Shown piece after piece: positions 63,221 through 64,000 of a DNA stretch of 64,000 nucleotides. The position numbers and the translations under genes were made by a program. The stretch is from Hoyosella rhizosphaerae (GTDB lineage: Bacteria; Actinomycetota; Actinomycetes; Mycobacteriales; Mycobacteriaceae): assembly GCF_014643175.1 (NCBI RefSeq), contig NZ_BMJH01000001.1, positions 806,001 through 870,000 of the forward strand, in the 5' to 3' direction. The stretch's first letter is position 1. The number at the start of each line of letters is the position of its first letter. The notes under the pieces were generated by a model. The model had not been told where the DNA came from and searched no databases. It worked only from the letters and a program-made list of their open reading frames with translations.

Positions 63221-63535
63221 ATGTTCGCTGTGCTCGTCCTCGCACTGGGCGCATTGGTGACAGCGACAATCATGTCCTTCACCTCGCTGACTGGTGCAAC
63301 ATACTGGCGGGTAAGCGCCCTAATCTTATGGACCGGAGTTGGTTCCCTCATCGCCCGTGCAGTACTCGGCGACCGATCCGGACCAGTAGGTCTCACACAG
63401 GACTACGCATTCCTAGCGCCCATGGGAATCCTGCTTCTCGTCGTGGGAATCGTTGCAGTATTCGCCAAGGTCGCCACAAATGCGATGGACGCCATGGACC
63501 GCTACCGCCGACCACCAACACGGATGCGCCGGTGA
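63221..63535 (+). CDS. Small three-helix membrane protein
   Basis: 104 residues from the ATG at 63221 after GGAAGGAG; an upstream ATG at 63083 gives a non-sensible extension. Hydrophobic segments at about 2-25, 33-52 and 68-88, then a basic tail (RYRRPPTRMRR). No known family. It precedes fabH on the same strand. Confidence 0.65.
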   Translation: MFAVLVLALGALVTATIMSFTSLTGATYWRVSALILWTGVGSLIARAVLGDRSGPVGLTQDYAFLAPMGILLLVVGIVAVFAKVATNAMDAMDRYRRPPTRMRR

Positions 63536-63571
63536 GCCACACTCACACCACACAACATCCTTACGAAATTG

Positions 63572-63625
63572 TCACTTGCGCCCAAGTGATCCTACGAAGT
63601 ATTCCGGATACGCTGAACCGGATAC
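63572..63625 (+). promoter_or_regulatory. Hairpin and repeated CCGGATAC upstream of fabH
   Basis: TCACTTG-CGCC-CAAGTGA (63572-63589) is a perfect 7-bp hairpin that may end the preceding gene. It is followed by two copies of CCGGATAC (63604-63611 and 63618-63625), 14 bp apart, within 65 bp of the fabH start. Possible terminator plus regulator site. Confidence 0.35.
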
Positions 63626-63668
63626 TTTGTGATTCGAATCTGCGTTTACGGCAAAGGAGCCGACAATA

Positions 63669-64000
63669 GTGGTCAATATCGCAGCTAATCCGGTGAATCA
63701 AAACGTCGCCATACTCAGCATTGGTGCGTACCGACCTGAGCACATCGTCAGCAACGACGAACTGTGTGAAGTTCTCGATTCCAACGATGAGTGGATCTAC
63801 GAACGAAGCGGTATCCGCAACCGACGCTGGATAAGCGGCGACGAAACAGGCCGGTCCATCTCCGTTGCCGCCGCAGAGCGCGCCATCCGCAACGCAGGAA
63901 TTGATCGCGCCGAGATCGGCACCCTCATCTTGGCAACAAGCACCTGGCGAACAATAACCCCACACGGTGCACCCGAAGTCGCCTTTGATCTCGGCATCAA
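63669..64000 (+). CDS. fabH: 3-oxoacyl-ACP synthase III (FabH-like), N-terminal part
   Basis: 110 codons from a GTG at 63669 (AAAGGAG about 10 nt upstream), cut by the window end. VAILSIGAYRPEHIVSNDEL and SNDEWIYERSGIRNRRW match the KAS III start and its (S/T)xxWIxxRTGIxxRR motif. The peptide continues to GTLILATSTWRTITPHGAPE, just before the expected active-site Cys, which lies outside. KAS III begins fatty acid chains from acyl-CoA and malonyl-ACP; in mycolate-making actinobacteria it links FAS-I to FAS-II. Confidence 0.88.
   Translation, partial: MVNIAANPVNQNVAILSIGAYRPEHIVSNDELCEVLDSNDEWIYERSGIRNRRWISGDETGRSISVAAAERAIRNAGIDRAEIGTLILATSTWRTITPHGAPEVAFDLGI

Overview
The window reads as a chromosomal stretch from an actinobacterium of the Mycobacteriales/Corynebacteriales. 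Supporting signs are a furA-katG pair with a FurA-type operator, a monomeric NADP-isocitrate dehydrogenase, an F420-dependent Ddn-type reductase, an Hsp18-like small heat-shock protein beside a MerR/HspR-like regulator, a non-fused AlkB alkane hydroxylase, a fused PutA, several SRPBCC proteins, and sites that fit the CRP/GlxR consensus TGTGA-N6-TCACA. The DNA is GC-rich but not extreme (not computed exactly). I do not assign a genus. No rRNA, tRNA, CRISPR, transposase or integrase gene was recognised; this looks like core or stable accessory chromosome.

Layout. 1-5.7 kb: a truncated HAD 5'-nucleotidase behind a TetR gene, a threonine dehydratase, a secreted NlpC/P60 peptidase, an SRPBCC-epimerase fusion, a decapeptide-repeat protein and an SRPBCC protein. 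5.7-11.8 kb: proline use (putP, a LysR regulator, a 1157-aa PutA). 11.8-15.1 kb: an uncharacterised two-gene operon, an ATP-grasp ligase followed by a 663-aa protein whose C-terminal part carries a Gln-Cys-His-Asn pattern like papain. 15.4-22.3 kb: a RecQ helicase with a phosphoribosyltransferase-like tail, a DUF3048 lipoprotein, a DASS carrier, a lipoprotein with cysteine-paired modules and a metallo-beta-lactamase-fold protein. 22.3-27.4 kb: an alcohol-to-acid cluster (GMC oxidase, ALDH, BCCT transporter) that fits choline/betaine handling. 27.4-36.7 kb: mixed housekeeping (phospholipase D, icd, Ddn-like reductase, lipoprotein paralogue, Nudix). 37-40 kb: alkB, an acyltransferase, and an HspR-like/hsp20 pair.

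40-49.3 kb is the best-integrated system: biotin-dependent guanidine/urea carboxylase, both UAAP subunits (carboxyguanidine deiminase), an SSS-family symporter, a TetR regulator and allophanate hydrolase. Together they would take up a small nitrogen compound, probably guanidine, and convert it to ammonia and CO2. Three promoters of this set share the dyad CTRTCR-N2-YGAYAG, a likely operator for the TetR protein.

49.3-64 kb: a Tat-exported amidase, furA-katG with a strong terminator and a 10-bp tandem repeat, an ECF41 sigma factor next to a Baeyer-Villiger monooxygenase and a METTL7-like methyltransferase, a lipid-modification operon (sterol-desaturase family, SDR, lipocalin-like DUF) facing its own TetR across a nested 39-bp palindrome, a second methyltransferase, an unusual 400-aa helical protein, a small membrane protein, and the start of fabH running off the right end. 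Tail-to-tail genes are packed very tightly: four pairs share overlapping stop codons.
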